Below, piece by piece: positions 22,378-35,394 of a DNA stretch of 64,000 nt; positions within the stretch are counted from its first letter, which is position 1, and each line of letters begins with the position of its first letter. The stretch lies in NCBI GenBank assembly GCA_009193035.1, contig SWDT01000163.1:1-64000 (forward strand), read 5' to 3'. This stretch comes from Halicephalobus mephisto (Eukaryota > Nematoda > Chromadorea > Rhabditida > Panagrolaimidae). The position numbers were made by a program, and so were the translations under genes. The notes under the pieces were generated by a model. That model was not told where the DNA came from and did no database searches. It worked only from the letters and a program-made list of their open reading frames with translations.

Positions 22378-25265
22378 TCAGATCATCTTCTTCTTGTGAT
22401 AATAGCAGCATACCATGCATGGCTGTAATTTTGTACTTAATGAAGGATATGATGAATAATAACTCACTCGAGTTTGTCCATTTGGCTGAGATTGTTGACC
22501 AACTTGACATACAGACTGTCCAGGACATTGGTAGTTAGCATTACAAGATCCGATTTGTACTCCACCAGTACAACCACATTGGCTGTCCATCTGGGGTTGA
22601 GGAGTGACGTAAGGAGTAGGAGTAGGCAAGTTTCCAGGTTGACCTCCTTGGGAATCCCAGACACAGACTTGCGAAGTGGCATCAAAGACGGTAGCTGGAG
22701 CACAAGGCATTCTCTGCCAACGTCCACAGAAGAGGTTGTTTGGAGCTGGTTGGCATTGAAGGAAATGACTACGGGATTCAGGATCAGTAGCAAGGGGGTC
22801 GATCATCCATGAACAGATTCCTTGGTAACGGGCGTTCTGAACTCCTCCTTGGACGAGAGGGCAAGGCTGGGGTTGGACAACAGCGGGTTGTTGATTCTGG
22901 GGGCAATATTGTTGCTGAGTAGTAGTTGTTTGGCAATTCTAGAATACATATATTGATTAACCCATCAATAAATGATGTGCAAGCAAACTCATTAGATGTT
23001 AGTAATTAGTAAAGAGAACACTGTTAACTATTCCTGGGTTCTTAATAATCCATGTTTAACTACCGGTTGTTGTGGAGATGATGGAGGAGCTTGTTGTTGA
23101 GGGGAACTCAAGGGTTGATGTTGTTGTGGTTGATTATTGCAGACACATTCGGTTCCTGGGGGACAAACACATCCGGCCGATTGAACAGGGGCACCTACCG
23201 AAGGCTGCTGTTGGGGGTACTGTTGTTGAGGGTACTGTTGTTGAGGTTGAGAAGGTGCCTGAGTTGCAGACAGTAGAGGAGACTATTAAGAAATGATTAA
23301 CTCTAGTTTTCAAATACTCAAACGTGCATAAAAACATCAAGTGTGTTTGTGCTTTATATTACGATAATGACATCTAGTCAGCTTACCTGCTGAGGGGTTT
23401 GTTGGGGTTGATCGTTGCATAAACAGGGAGGTTGTTGTTGCTGTTGACAACAGTTATCACGATACACTTGAGGAGTTTGAGTTTGGGCCTAAATGAATTT
23501 CAAAAAATTAATAATGAATCAATTATTGAAAAGGGAAGCATAGACAGATAAAGGGTGCGGGACGTGGAGCAAATCGAGAAAAGAAGATTCAGGATTGGAT
23601 CGTATGGAAACGCTGGAGTGAATAGAAACGTTTAAACGAAAAAGGTGTGAATTGCTTCGACATTGAACGTCACGCACCCCTGTGAAATCAATGCTCACGT
23701 TCAGGCAGACACAGTTGGTGTTCGTTGAGGGGCAAGGGCAGTTGGGGAGATTCTGGTTATATTGGGGAGAACGACGGACGATTTTACTTTGACGAGGAAC
23801 AGAGATAGGTTCGAGGATCTCTGGGGTTGGGCAGACACAGTTGTTCTCTCCATTAGGGCAAGTGCATTGACGAGGAGCCTGGCGGATTTCTTGGATAGTG
23901 AACTAAATCGAATCAATTACAAATTTGTTGATTCCTAATCAACGAACCTCAACATTGGATTCTCCAGGACAGAATTGGTAATTGGTGGAGTTAGGGCCAT
24001 CACAAAGAGCTTGTTGACGACGGATGGACTTAGTGGTCTTGCAACGACGAGCAGAAGCGACGAATTCGTATCCAGGCAGACATTCACGAAGAAGCCAGAT
24101 TCCGAGATCTTTGCTGAAATCCAACTATTATTTTTATTGTTTAAAAATTGCATTTTTAAATTTCAGTTTAAGTGCTTGTCATGACGAAATCTTTCATAAG
24201 TGATAGTAGACGGTGGAGAAATTCTATTCGCAATCTCCAACTAGTCAGCTTACTTCATTATCCAGAAGAAGCGAGCGTCAAGTACCTGCTGGATGATGGG
24301 TCCGAAACATAAGCTCTTCTAGATTGGTCAGACATACGATTTCAAAAGTCATAAGTGATCCGTTTCCAAGAGGTATTTTTTTACAATCGTCACTTGAGGG
24401 TTTTTCAAACTTCTTTGCTCATGTTCGAGACATTGAAAGTTAATTGGATTACGCATGTTCTCGAAATCCGGAATCTCAAGTATTTAATACTGTGAAAAAG
24501 TAAATAAATATTTAGGCTACTGTCTTTGCTGATCGGAAAGAGAAACTTGAGGTGTTTTTTAAGAACACACTTGATCAAAGGGATTTTATTATTCTATAAA
24601 ATAGATCAAATTTCTTTATTGAATTGAGGTCGGAAGAAGCTTCGGGTTTTTTGAAACTATGCGAAAATCAAAGTTCCGGTCTTGAAAAATGACCACTATT
24701 TATTTAGTCAAAGAAAAGCGAAAAAGCAGCTCAAAAACTTTTCCGATTTAGTTTCTGCTTACAATTGAAAGGATTAACTTTAAAACACCTATTCAAGTAC
24801 AAATGAAGTGCGAAAAACATTTACATTTTAGAGGGAGATATCAATTTTAAAAGGTTTCCACGCACGAGAATTCAAGTGGGATGAAGAAGCCCCTACTTGA
24901 TTTCTCGATAATTCGGCTTAGAAAAAATAACTAACCGATCTCCTGTGTCCAAATTCTGCTTTACACATTCGACGTAACGATGGGGATCGCCAGTGGCACG
25001 AGGGAAACTGGGCAATTGACAAATGTCACCCAGAATGGCTTGCCAATATTGGGGTTCATCAACGTTAAGTTTCTCCTCTCCAGTGAGTTCTTTTTCATTA
25101 ATTGCAAAAGCTAAAGAAAGTGGATGAATAAACGGAATTCTTAGAAAGTAAATAAAATGGTGAAATACAGGAAGAAGTAAAAAGCAAGAAACTTGATAAA
25201 ATTAAAAAATTACCAATTGCTGTGAAGCAGCCGAAAACAACCGCTAGTCGAAGAGTGGACCACAT
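22378..25265 (-). CDS. Secreted chitin-binding (peritrophin-A type) Cys- and Gln-rich protein
   Basis: Eight exons on the minus strand: 25265-25214, 25110-24936, 24113-23948, 23902-23699, 23488-23387, 23282-23064, 22938-22468 and 22422-22378, all phase-consistent, 477 residues. A signal peptide (MWSTLRLAVVFGCFTAI) leads into a first Cys-rich domain (CQLPSFPRAT...HRYVEC...CLPGYEF). Then come short CxCPxxxNxCVCP modules, a Gln/Pro-rich linker, a chitin-binding type 2 domain (CSWMIDPLATDPESRSHFLQ, then C...MPCAPATVFDATSQVCVWD) and a C-terminal EB/lustrin-like Cys module (CGCTGGVQIGSCN...CPGQSVC). It is likely an eggshell, cuticle or gut-lining matrix protein; which one is not decidable here. The last intron is 45 nt and stop-free in frame. 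Codon use suggests high expression. Confidence 0.85.
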
Positions 25266-25929
25266 GACTTTAGAAAATTGTTCCTGAAATACAGTATCAA
25301 AAGAAGATCGCAAAAGTGAAAAATCATTCAAAGCAAAAATGATCGAAATGAGGTTTCAAGTATCCCGACGAAGGAAGAGGCTTATCATCGAAGACAGTAA
25401 AATTGTGACTGAAGCTCAACAGAGAAATGATGAGCAATAGTTGATTGGAGCCCCCTCTTCGTCCCAATATATGAGGCAGAGCCTTAGGGCGGCCTCAGCT
25501 ATCTGGTCAACCGGATAGTTCTGCTTTTTTTGCACCTTTGTCGGGAAAGACGCTTCTTGAGAGTTGCGCAACAGCTGCTGAAAAACTTGAAGAAATCAGA
25601 TGAACGATGTGTTCCCCGCCTGAGGCAATCAGACCGCCCGCATTGTCTCATCATATCCCTGTTCTTTAACTCCTGAAACACCAGACAGAAAGAAATGCAA
25701 GATGGTTTACTGTGGCACTTGAGTGAAGATTGAAATTTCGTCCAGTATCCGAAGAAACAAATTCCTTCCTGTTTTTTAAAGTGATTTTGCTTTTTCAAGT
25801 GGGGTGATTACCATATTCGAGAGATTTCATTACATTATTAAACTGAAACACATCAAACATGCCAATTAAGCTTAATTTTCTCTTGTTTTAATAATGATGC
25901 ATTAAGAGAATCATTATTTTAAAAAGTAG

Positions 25930-26350
25930 AGGGAACTTTTAAAATAAAATTGTCTCAACACGAATTTCCAGAATATTTAGATATCTTTTGAATTTTTGGC
26001 TTCAAATGTAGATTACAATGGTTCATTGAGTTTTCGGAGATTTTTAAAGTTTCTATTGAGTTGTGGAAAATTTCCAAGTCCTCTACTGTATTTGGGAATA
26101 CTCTAGGTACTGTGTTGAAATTCCAAAAGGTTCTAGAAGTTTCTAAAAGACTACAAAATGTTTTAAATATTTCCATAATATTCTAAAAAGCCTCAGAAAC
26201 GGAAAAAGTTTTTGAATTTCTTAAAATTTCCACAAAATAATAGAAATGTTTTAGAAACTAAGAAGATTCTCGAGAATTTCAGAACAAATTGTTAAATTTT
26301 GAGTTCCCAAACATTTCTGTGGAATTTTAATTTCCAAAATTCATAATTAA
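25930..26350. repeat. Dispersed TTC/GAA-rich repeat copy
   Basis: Begins near a tail-like segment (AATTGTCTCAACACGAATTT) and continues with repeated TTCTAGAAG, TTCTAAAAG, TTCTCGAG and TTCCAAAA-type motifs to about 26,340. Same family as 6790-7160. Confidence 0.6.
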
Positions 26351-26979
26351 GTACATAAATTTGGATAGATATTACCAACGGGTTTATTTACAAAGTGTTT
26401 TTTATTCCCCAAAAAAGATCCCCTTGATTAGCGCTGGCGGTGAGAAGAGCATGAATCGTTTCCGCAAATAATTGACCGGTCTTGACTTGAAAAAAGCAGA
26501 CAGATGAAATGAACGCTACTTGCGTTGTGTTTTCTATAATTTCGTCTACTTGATTTGTTTGTCAAGAGAAAGGATTTGTTTGATGGTCATACAAAACAAA
26601 TCTTTGAAATAATCCGAGACCGGACCATAACTTTTGATTTGATTTTAATTGAGTATCTGTCCCCACTTTGTTATAATCCGCTTTCTCTCGATTTTGTTAC
26701 TTTTTGAAGTTCTTCAATTGTTTATGAATAAAGAGAAGTGAACGGAAGCTATCTCCAACGAGAGCAGCTTTGTTTGAGAATCAGATGAGGATTATTCAGT
26801 CTGTCCATCCGTAAATTTTTTATGAGATCAGATGAAATGAATCCGGAAAGTTGGTCTGCAAGCAAAGTCCCGTAACATTGGGGAGATTATATGATTAGTA
26901 GCTTGCATATTTCTATGTATAAAAAATTCAATATTCAAGGACTTGCAACTTTAAGCCTCTTGTACTCTCATTGAACTCT

Positions 26980-27480
26980 ATCCTTTTTACATTTGAAAAG
27001 AATACACAAATCTTAAATCCAGTCAACAAGAAAAGCAAGCAACAATAGGAAATTAGATAATTTTTTCTCTTTATTGTATCCTTAAACTTTTAAGTTAAAT
27101 TTATTACAGGAATTTTTTGAAATTTAAATTATAACATGTTCTTATTCAATTTGACAATTTTTATGTATTTCAGAAAAATATAAAAATCAAGAAAGGCAAT
27201 CAATAGCAAGGAAAATATAATAATAATAATAACAATATTATTATATAACTTTCTATTCCCGTTGTACTTCTAATTTTTGAATATTTTAATGAGCTTTTTG
27301 TGGCTTAAATTATGATCCACTCCTGAGTTTTACAATTTTTATATATTTGAAAAAATATACACCTTGAAATCAGTTAAAGAAAAAAGTATAATCATAAGAT
27401 CATATAATTTTTCATTTTTGTTATATTCTTGGTTTTTTACTAAACATTTTGCAGAGAATCAATGCAAGTTAAATTATAAT
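26980..27480. repeat. Degenerate tandem repeat, about 180-bp period
   Basis: Related blocks occur three times: ACATTTGAAAAGAATACACA (26,990s), a block with GTATTTCAGAAAAATATAAA (27,165s) and ATATTTGAAAAAATATACAC (27,345s). Each is followed by a TCAA(C/G)-AAGAAAAG(C/G)-AATCA-like stretch, and partially shared ACTTCTAATTTT and TTAAATTATAA segments follow. AT content is very high. Confidence 0.55.
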
Positions 27481-28061
27481 GTACTGTGGTTGAACTCAAA
27501 AATTTTTTTCATCCGTATTTGCTAACCGGAAGAAATTTGAAGAATTCGGACTTGAAATCGGAATTCAAGAGCCCGTTTTTAGCTATGAAACAAGTAAAGT
27601 ATTCCCATTATCCATGAAGAATTTGTATCAAAAATAACCTTCATCAAAGAAGAAAAGAACCTTAGGAAAGATCAGGCAAAAAATAACTAAACTAAATTTG
27701 GAAAGAATAGCCTTTTTTGCCATTATATCTTAAGTGCTTTCCCGGCCGTTCTCTCCTTCATCGGATCCTCAAATGCTTGAAATTGTGCAGCAGGAAAACC
27801 ACTCCAGTTGTGCAAAAATACATACTTTTGCTTTTTCGATCCCCTCGGACTTGTAGAGCAAAGCTAAGTCAAGTACCAGCTAAATCTGATTTCATTTTAG
27901 GATAAAGCAGTAATTCGACCCTCATGAATTGCTTTATTCAAATCCGATCTCATCCGCGAATTGGAACTTGATTCCGGTTGAAATTGTGATCATTTTATGA
28001 TTTTATAAGCATTCAAAAATAAAATTCCTTGAGCAGAAAATATCCGTCTTATGCCGATTAC

Positions 28062-29843
28062 TTATTGAGTTTTTCCGCTGAATCTCTTGGAAACATTGTA
28101 TTGCAAAACTCCCGTTCCTCGTCCAAGCAAGTATTCTAGTTTCAGATTCAACCTTAGGAATTCTAAAACATGGTCGTAGCTGCTGGTTCTCTTGTAGACT
28201 CCCTTGTACGGGGCCAGAACCTTCTGAATAGCTTCGGTCGCTTCCATCAAGTTATAATGGGGAATCCGAGTGAAGAAAAAGTGATGGGCCACGTGTCCTG
28301 TAATCGCATAATCAGAAATATATTTCAATAAGTTTCTCACCGTCTGTAATATGGTGCAATGCAGAGTCCATTCCGAAACCATAGTAACGATCAATTGTCT
28401 GAGCTTGACCTCTCACAAAGTTCCAGGTTCCTTCTTCATAAACTTCGATCTCCTCATCTTGATGTTGAAGATAAGTGATCATGACCATCCAGAAACCTTG
28501 GAACAGCAGAGGAACGTAATAGTACTTGATGAAGTTGTAGACACTGTAATCGAAATAACGGAACACGGCAGCAACTACAAAGAGACAGAGAACAGTGTCG
28601 ATGGCACACTTGACTCTTTCAGTGGTGTTCGAGAACATCTCGGACCATGGCCAGAAGTGGGAACCATCAGGAAGTCCAACGACTGTGTAAATTGGGTTCC
28701 AACTGAAATATGGAATTATTAGCACTAGAATGAGAAAAATTTCTAGAATCATTCAGAATCCAATGGTAAATTTCAAAATTTTGAAGACCTTAAAATCTCC
28801 TACGAACTTTTGAAGTTTTCGGGGATTTTACAAAAGCTTCTGAAAGCTTTTAGCATATCATAGAGATTTTTGAGATCTTGTAGAATTTATCAGTGATTTG
28901 AAATCAAAACCTAAAATTCCGGAAATTCTTGTTCAGACTATAATAAAACCCATTTCTAATTCTTACTATTGCACAATTTTCTCAATTTTCAAAATCCTCA
29001 TATTTTTTCATTAAGAATAAAAAAATTGATATTTCAACAATTTCCTAAAACTATTATTATTTATGAATATCAGTTTTTGCAAATAATTCTAAAGTTCAAA
29101 GTGCATTTTTTTCAAAAATCATAAGCAACTGATCTGTCAATTTGAGGAAAACCACGTTTACTGCACGTGCGTAAATCACCCGATTTTAGACAGACCCTTT
29201 TTATCCTTTGACCTGTCGATAAAATCGTCAAAATGAAAGATCAGTTTTTACTCTTGGAATGCTAATAAGGCCAAAGACATACCGAATGAATCCACTAAGA
29301 GGGAATTTGGCAAAGTTTCTTTCGATCCAATTTCGGCCAGTATGATCTTCTTCAGTTACCCAAGGATGACCTTTGTCCTTGTGAACGTGGGAAGTGTATT
29401 GATGGTGTTGACGATGGGACTTTTGCCAAGCCCAATAGGGCGCCAAGATAGGAATATGGGCAATGTGACCACATAGATCGTTCAACCACGTGTAATTGGA
29501 GAACGTTGTGTGTCCACAATCATGACCAACAATGAACAAAGAACTCATGAACATACCAGTAAACCAATACCACACAAAAAGACCGACCCAACCACCGTAA
29601 TATTCTACTGTTGGAAGGGTATAGTAAAGCCCAGCAAGAATGACGTAGTCTTGAATCAGGTAATAGATGGATTTCAGGGCATTTTTTTCGAAGCAATGAG
29701 GAGGAATTGCATTTCGGATTTCCTCAAGAGTTGGTAGTTTCTTGCTTTCTTCCTAAACTTCAGTTTATAGTAAGGATAAGATTAACTATATTTACCTCTG
29801 TGATGGTTGTTGTGATCACCTGGGTGTCAGATGGTGGCGCCAT
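28062..29843 (-). CDS. fat-2: Delta-12 fatty acid desaturase, FAT-2 type
   Basis: Exons 29843-29796, 29752-29283, 28702-28341 and 28297-28062 give 371 residues (C. elegans FAT-2 has about 376). All three histidine boxes of membrane desaturases are present: HDCGH (93-97), HRQHH (129-133) and HVAHH near 300, in the spacing of the Delta-12/omega-3 group. Flanking sequence is FAT-2-like rather than FAT-1-like: LCGHIAHIPILAPYWAWQKS, HPWVTEED, WNPIYTVVGLPDGSHFWPWS, YLQHQDEEIEVYE. The enzyme puts a double bond at carbon 12 of oleate to make linoleate in the ER membrane, the entry to nematode polyunsaturated fatty acid synthesis. Hydrophobic pairs lie around residues 50-90 and 215-260. Intron 2 (580 nt) contains a dispersed repeat copy (about 28,760-28,950). 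Confidence 0.92.
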
Positions 29844-32800
29844 TTTCTATTTCAATATTAAAATTCCCCAAAAGTGATAGAGAACGGAGTACGACTCGAA
29901 ATAATCCTTTACAGTTCCCCAGATTTTGTAGTAGTTTGGTTTACTCCGCCTTGCTTGCATATTTTAGACGACCGACACGTTTTCTTCCCCTTTCCACCTA
30001 GTTCATAGACTGATCACCTTTTTGTCTGGCTGGACATGCAGACAAAAGAGAGAATTCAAAATGTGGCGTGATCTGTCTCGACTTGGGGTCCATCTTCCGT
30101 AAGCCGGTTAGTATCACTCGTTCGATTGCCTCTTTTGACGGACAGAAGAACTAGATGTCCTTTACTGTCGAATGTACTTTGTTCGACATAATTAAAGAAA
30201 GTTTATAAAAAATCCCAATTTGCGTTATAATACTGCATATAACCATAATTAATTTATATTATCAATATTTCACAAAATAAAAGACCTAATTAATGTCGAT
30301 TTTCGTGCTAAGACACGAACAAACTGGATACGCTTTGAATCAATCGGACAAAAGAATTTTAAAAATCCGATATGTAACTACTCTCAGATCGCATAATCTA
30401 CTTGTGTCTTAGCACGAGGAAAGTTTTCCTTTTATTTTTACTTCAAAAATCAAAAGTTCATTATATGCTGATTTTCCTGTTAAACATGGACAAATTATCA
30501 GTGTGTTTTGAACTAACACTCAGAAAACCGATTATGAGAAAAGCCATAGTTTATAGATTTTGGAATGCTGAATCGAATGATATATAATTTTCAGGATCCA
30601 GATTAATTTGATGTACGAAACATTGGACTGAATTTTTTTTTGCAATCAGGTTCGAAAAACAATTACAATTTAATTTATAAAAGATTTGGGAAGACAATAA
30701 TATGCCTATAATAAAGTCCTTGCAAATCTCTATTAAATGATACGTGAGCCATATCCTCCTCTCATTCTTGAGAAAAGATATCGTAGGTTGCTCTATGAGC
30801 GTCAATATTGTATTTAAACACTAAGATCTTGATATGCTATTAAGAAATATCGATTACATAATTTCATAATATTAGGTTGACATTCTTTGAATTTAATTTT
30901 CAAAAAATAAATTATTAAATAATTTTAAAAAATACTAATGTGATTTTTCTATTTAGAATTATACTTATTATTTTCATTTTTGTAAGGTTTAAGATGCCTA
31001 ATTACTTTATAAGCATGTCTACAGATGATTGGCTACGGACAAACATCGAAAACAAGAAATTACCGAAAATCGAGTTTTCGAAAATTGTGAAATACAACTT
31101 ATTTTTATGAACGTTGATGCAAATTAGGACCTATTTTAATGTCAACAGTGAAGAAATTTTTAAAATTCGTCATGCGAACGTTGAATATCAAAAGGTCAAC
31201 ATTAGAAGTGCAGAAATATCCTCAAAAAAGTAATCTATACATCATTATCATCATTTCTGCACTTTCTGTTTGTTATTTTGACAGATTTTTCTCTGGTTAT
31301 AATATTATTAAACAAAAAATAAAAAACAAAAGAAATCGAACCTTATTGTTCTTGAACTATTTTGTATTACATTGTTTGAGATGTTTGGGAAAACTTTTTA
31401 CTTTAAAATGAAGACAAAAAGTTGGATTTTTTAACACAAAATTATGTAATTAATGTTGTTTTGTAACGTACATTATAATGTAGCTCCTTAAGGTTTAAAA
31501 TCTGGAAAGAAAGTTCAATATAAAAGATATTGAGATATATGCTTAAAGTGCTATAACTTAACCCACAATCAGTAGAATTGAACAGTTCATACATCATAAG
31601 GGAGTGAGCAACTTACTTATTATAACAAATAAAGTAGTATTCTCTCAAGTCTTTTATTAATTAAGTTATGACTTTTCTCAAATTCGATGTCAGAAAAATC
31701 TTCAGTTTACTGTGTCACACATCAAACTCAATTGAATCCTGGATTGATATACGGCATTCTATTCAGTATTCCTAGTTCCACAAAACACTATATTTGTTAC
31801 AATTCATCCTCCAGATGCCCAGTGGACAAAAACAAATTTAAAATTAAAAAATTGATATAAAATCATTCTCAAACATCAAAATCTGTGTCTCAATACAAAA
31901 AATTTGCTAAATTTTTGTTTCACATAAAAAGTTCAGTGAATATTTATTTTCATATTAAAAGATGGACAGATTACTGGTCTGAATGACATTCAATAAATAG
32001 AAAAATAGGGTTAAAAATAGAAAATCTGATATCTGCTCACTCAGGGAAACCAAAATTCACCTGTCTCCCAGTGTGATGAAACTTTACTTGACTTTTCATC
32101 TGACGAAATGTTAATACCAAAAAGTATAAAAATAAATTTTTATCAAAAATATTAATAAGGCTGAACATTTCAATGCAATTGGGAAATCAAAAACTGTGTG
32201 CCGAAAAATAAAATGAACGTGTAGTATTTCACTTACTTCGAAACAGCAGGTGGTTCTAAAAAACATAAATTTACCCCGAAGCTAGCATTTAATTAAAGTT
32301 TCACAGTTCTTTTAAAACTTCACAACATAAAGGTTATAATTTTTAGTAAATCTTTAGCCTTTTTAAACTACGAAAACGTCGACATTATTTACGTACTATG
32401 ATGAATATAAATCAATTCCTACGTTTGCTTTACTTCTGACTCTGATATCCTTTTGAATACGCTTTGACAGATTTGTTATCATGCGGGATTTGTGTCATGT
32501 TGCCTTAATTCTATATTGGAGCAGATGACATTTGTTCCCTAGGATTTAAATTATGGAACTCTCGTGTTTGAAATTGCAACAATCTGAATGACTCTATTGT
32601 GTCCCATGTGTGGGCATGTCTAGAAAATACAATAGGTTTTTACTACTTTTGCGTGAATTCAAAAAAATTTAAAAACGAAGTTTTGATTGTTATATTGCTT
32701 TTTTCCAAATAGGGTTCCCACTGGGTCTTAGGAAATCCCAACGTTTTTTATGATTGTTAATCAAAATCCTTCAATTTTTTTTGGAAGTCCGGAGTAATTA

Positions 32801-32986
32801 CAAATTTATAGGAAAAAGTTTCAAAAAATGTACTTTAATAAAACCGGATAATGGTCTCTTGAGAAAAGAACTTGTGATTGAATAAATGTATATTCTTGTT
32901 AAAGTTTTGCTTTGAAAATATTTTCAGCACCTTTAATCAATACGTGGTTTTGTAATATTTCCATGAAATACTTATTTATATTCTAG
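29844..32986. other. AT-rich intergenic region
   Basis: Promoter side of the desaturase at 29,844-30,150. The remainder is very AT-rich with short open frames (30,402-30,587; 30,551-30,805; 31,139-31,411) lacking splice sites or recognisable domains. An inverted repeat at 30,303-30,417 is listed separately. Confidence 0.5.
30303..30417. repeat. Inverted repeat, 14-bp perfect arms
   Basis: TCGTGCTAAGACAC at 30,303-30,316 is the exact reverse complement of GTGTCTTAGCACGA at 30,404-30,417, with about 87 bp between. It may be the ends of a very small non-autonomous element or a hairpin; no target duplication was recognised. Confidence 0.6.
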
Positions 32987-33596
32987 ATGCCACAACAGGT
33001 CGAATCAGAATGGTTCCCTTCTGCTCCCCTTGCCACTGCTTCCACGAGTTCTAGTATAACCATAGATGAATCAGAGATTACTCCTCCTATTACCAAAAAG
33101 CTGAATTTGATTAAGAATCTTTCGCTTCCTCCTTATGCAAATTCTAATTTGCTAGTGATGTCAAATTTGACGAGGAGTTCTAGTTGCAGGAGTTGTCCTC
33201 GAAAGGTCACTTGGGAGAAAAACAGTTCGAGTGAATCATTATCTTCGAAATTTACTACTTATCAATATTCTGTCGGCGGAGTAAGATTTACACTTTGGAC
33301 AACTTGATTTTGATATTTGTTTTTAGGGAATAATCCTCCGGGAACATCGTATTGACTCTGTTGGCACATGTTGTTGTCATTTGCTTAAACTCATTTGTCT
33401 GGTCTTGTTTTTCATGGCTGCAGTATTTTTCATCCAGTGTCTTATGTATTTTATCTACACAGTAGTCTTCCACTCTGCGACAACGGGTCAGTATGCAAAA
33501 ACTTCAATCGATGCTTCTGAAGTTGGACAGAAGAACTTGAGAGATGTTTTTGGGCTTATCAACGAAAGTTATTTCCTCATTCAGTCAAGCCAGTGA
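32987..33596 (+). CDS. Single-span membrane protein, Ser-rich N-terminus
   Basis: Exons 32987-33280 and 33327-33596 give 187 residues. The N-terminal ~110 residues are polar, Ser/Thr-rich and slightly basic (LTRSSSCRSCPRKVTWEKNS). A cluster of cysteines (GTCCCHLLKLICL) precedes one long hydrophobic segment (LVLFFMAAVFFIQCLMYFIY). The ~50-residue tail is polar. With no signal peptide, a type II or cytosol-facing topology is likely, and the Cys cluster beside the membrane could be palmitoylated (inference). Family unknown. ATG immediately follows a TATTCTAG acceptor-like sequence, so the start could be trans-spliced right at the ATG or exon 1 could continue an unseen upstream exon. Confidence 0.65.
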
Positions 33597-34433
33597 CCAG
33601 AAATCTCTCTTTAAAATGCCGAGTATTGCCATAGAACATGAAATCAATTCCCAGTGTGAAAATCCCTGAAGGCTGTAATGAAATCATTTGTTTTTACGTC
33701 CAAATGAAATTTTGCATTAAAAACAATCTAAAAAAAAGTTGATTTCTGTTACAAGAATCCCAGATGATCATAAAAATCTTCTCCTCTATCAATCCAAGTG
33801 AAATTTCTCCTAAGAAGCATACAAAAAAGAGACTAAATCTTATTATGAAAGTCTCTGAAGGTCATGAGAACTTTCTTGCCATTGCGAGTTAAAATGAACA
33901 TAAAGAAGCAACTATGTGTGCTGACCAAGAATAAAAAAGACTTCATTGATATATGAATCTTTCCATTGATATTGAGTGCCTGTTAGAATATATTGAGTTT
34001 AATCTTCCTTACTATATGTTATTTTCAAAGCACGTTGTTATAAAACGAAGGAATTCTATTGAATGGTGACAAAAGAAAACTGTCAAAAATGCTTTAATTG
34101 TTTTGAGTCAACTTAGGTGATTTCAAATTAGTCAGGGAGGCTATTTCAGAATCCGTTAAGAGGTAATTGAGTATTTGCATTTCCGTTAAGTTGTTGACGT
34201 CGAGACGTGAAGTTCATGAAATTGTGAATTAAGGAAGTCATTATGTCAATATTATGCAATCGTTGATTCTTACGTAGAAATCAAAATCGGACCAATTGAT
34301 TCCTATTCGTTGGCCTAAACAAACAGGAGAAAGGTATTTATTGAAACATTCTGAAAAGTAAAATGAAAAGTGATACAAATCTTTAATGAATAACTTAGGA
34401 AATTATTTATAATAATATTTTTTATTTTAGATC
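33597..34433. other. Intergenic, no gene seen
   Basis: 3' flank of the membrane-protein gene and upstream region of the next secreted protein. No repeats of the main family and no supported exon. Confidence 0.5.
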
Positions 34434-34857
34434 ATGAAAATCGCTCTATTCATCTTTCTCGCTGGATGTGCTTACGCCTTCAACCCAGCTATGGTCACTT
34501 CGAACACCTATCCTGCGAGCCAGACCGTTAATTCAGAAAGAAATAATAACCAGACTGCTTTTACTCCTCGTCGTCCAGTCTTCAGAAGTATGAAAGTAAT
34601 TTGACTCTCTTAATCGTAGTGAATTTCCAGATGGAATGCTTAGCCCCATCAACTACACTCCCTATGTCCGATCAGCTCCGATTATGCCTCGAGATACAAG
34701 CGAAGATGACGAACAGATGAGAATCCTTCCTTACCCTTCTCAATACATCACTCAGCACCCCTATGAGGACAACGATAGCGTTGAAGACCACAACAATCAG
34801 GGTTATAATCCCTACCTCGGGGTGCTCCCCCAGGGAATGTATCCGATGAACAATTAA
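34434..34857 (+). CDS. Small secreted Pro/Tyr/Asn-rich protein
   Basis: Exons 34434-34587 and 34631-34857 give 126 residues. The donor is A|GTATGA; the next possible GT would shift the frame. A signal peptide (MKIALFIFLAGCAYAF) precedes a low-complexity mature chain rich in Pro, Tyr, Asn and acidic residues (NYTPYVRSAPIMPRD, PSQYITQHPYEDND, GYNPYLGVLPQGMYP) with no cysteines. It resembles small structural or antimicrobial-like secreted nematode peptides in composition only; function unknown. TTTTAG lies 3 nt before the ATG (probable trans-splice site). Confidence 0.7.
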
Positions 34858-35091
34858 ATTTAGATGGATAAATTATTATTATTCATCCACTCTGAAGAGA
34901 TGTAATAAACTCGATTCAATCATGTCCCACCAATCACGCTCTGTTAAACTTTATAAATAGATAATTCAGATTCCATTGATGATTATTTTGTTCCGGTTGT
35001 CCACTCGACGGTCCGTCAACTTCCGATTGTCTACGTAATTGCTTCTGAGCTAGTTTTTAAAAAATTCCAGTTATTGTGGAAGTATTACATA

Positions 35092-35394
35092 ATGTCCAAA
35101 CTTGTGTTTTTCTTTTTTATTTTCTTTATTCTCGGAGTTGAGAGTCTAAATATTCAAGACAAACTATATCGAGAACATCGTCCTGCTGCCTTTGATCAAC
35201 CTGTTGTTGCTGAAATCTTCTACAAAGGCTATCCAGCGGTAATTTATGTTAATAATGCTTAATTGAGTAATTAAACAATTATTCAGCCCCATTTTCGCCG
35301 ATTCAAGCGATCTACGATCAAAGTCATACGTCGCCGAGGACCCCACGTTGAATATTCTCTCGGAAGTGCTGAACGAGAAATTAATCGAATTTAA
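35092..35394 (+). CDS. Small secreted basic protein / possible propeptide
   Basis: Exons 35092-35238 and 35287-35394 give 84 residues. A signal peptide (MSKLVFFFFIFFILGVES) is followed by a ~30-residue segment, then RRFKRSTIKVIRRRGPHVEY. The RFKR-S site fits a furin/kex-type cleavage that would release a ~26-residue C-terminal peptide. No cysteines and no amidation signal at the C-terminus (EINRI). It lies 234 bp downstream of the preceding secreted-protein gene on the same strand, and a TTCCAG sits about 22 nt upstream of the ATG. Confidence 0.6.

Larger units (their letters stand above)
25266..28061. other. Non-coding region
   Basis: 25,266-25,500 is the promoter side of the chitin-binding gene, including a possible trans-splice acceptor (TTTCAG) about 20 nt before its ATG. 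25,500-25,800 is less AT-rich but has no supportable exon. 25,930-26,350 is a dispersed repeat copy. 26,980-27,480 is a degenerate tandem repeat. 27,500-28,061 holds nothing I can identify. Confidence 0.5.

Noticed and set aside
31139..31411. Plus-strand 90-codon frame with one hydrophobic stretch
   Set aside because: Lys/Ile/Phe-rich content expected from AT-rich DNA; no homology recognised and no flanking splice sites.
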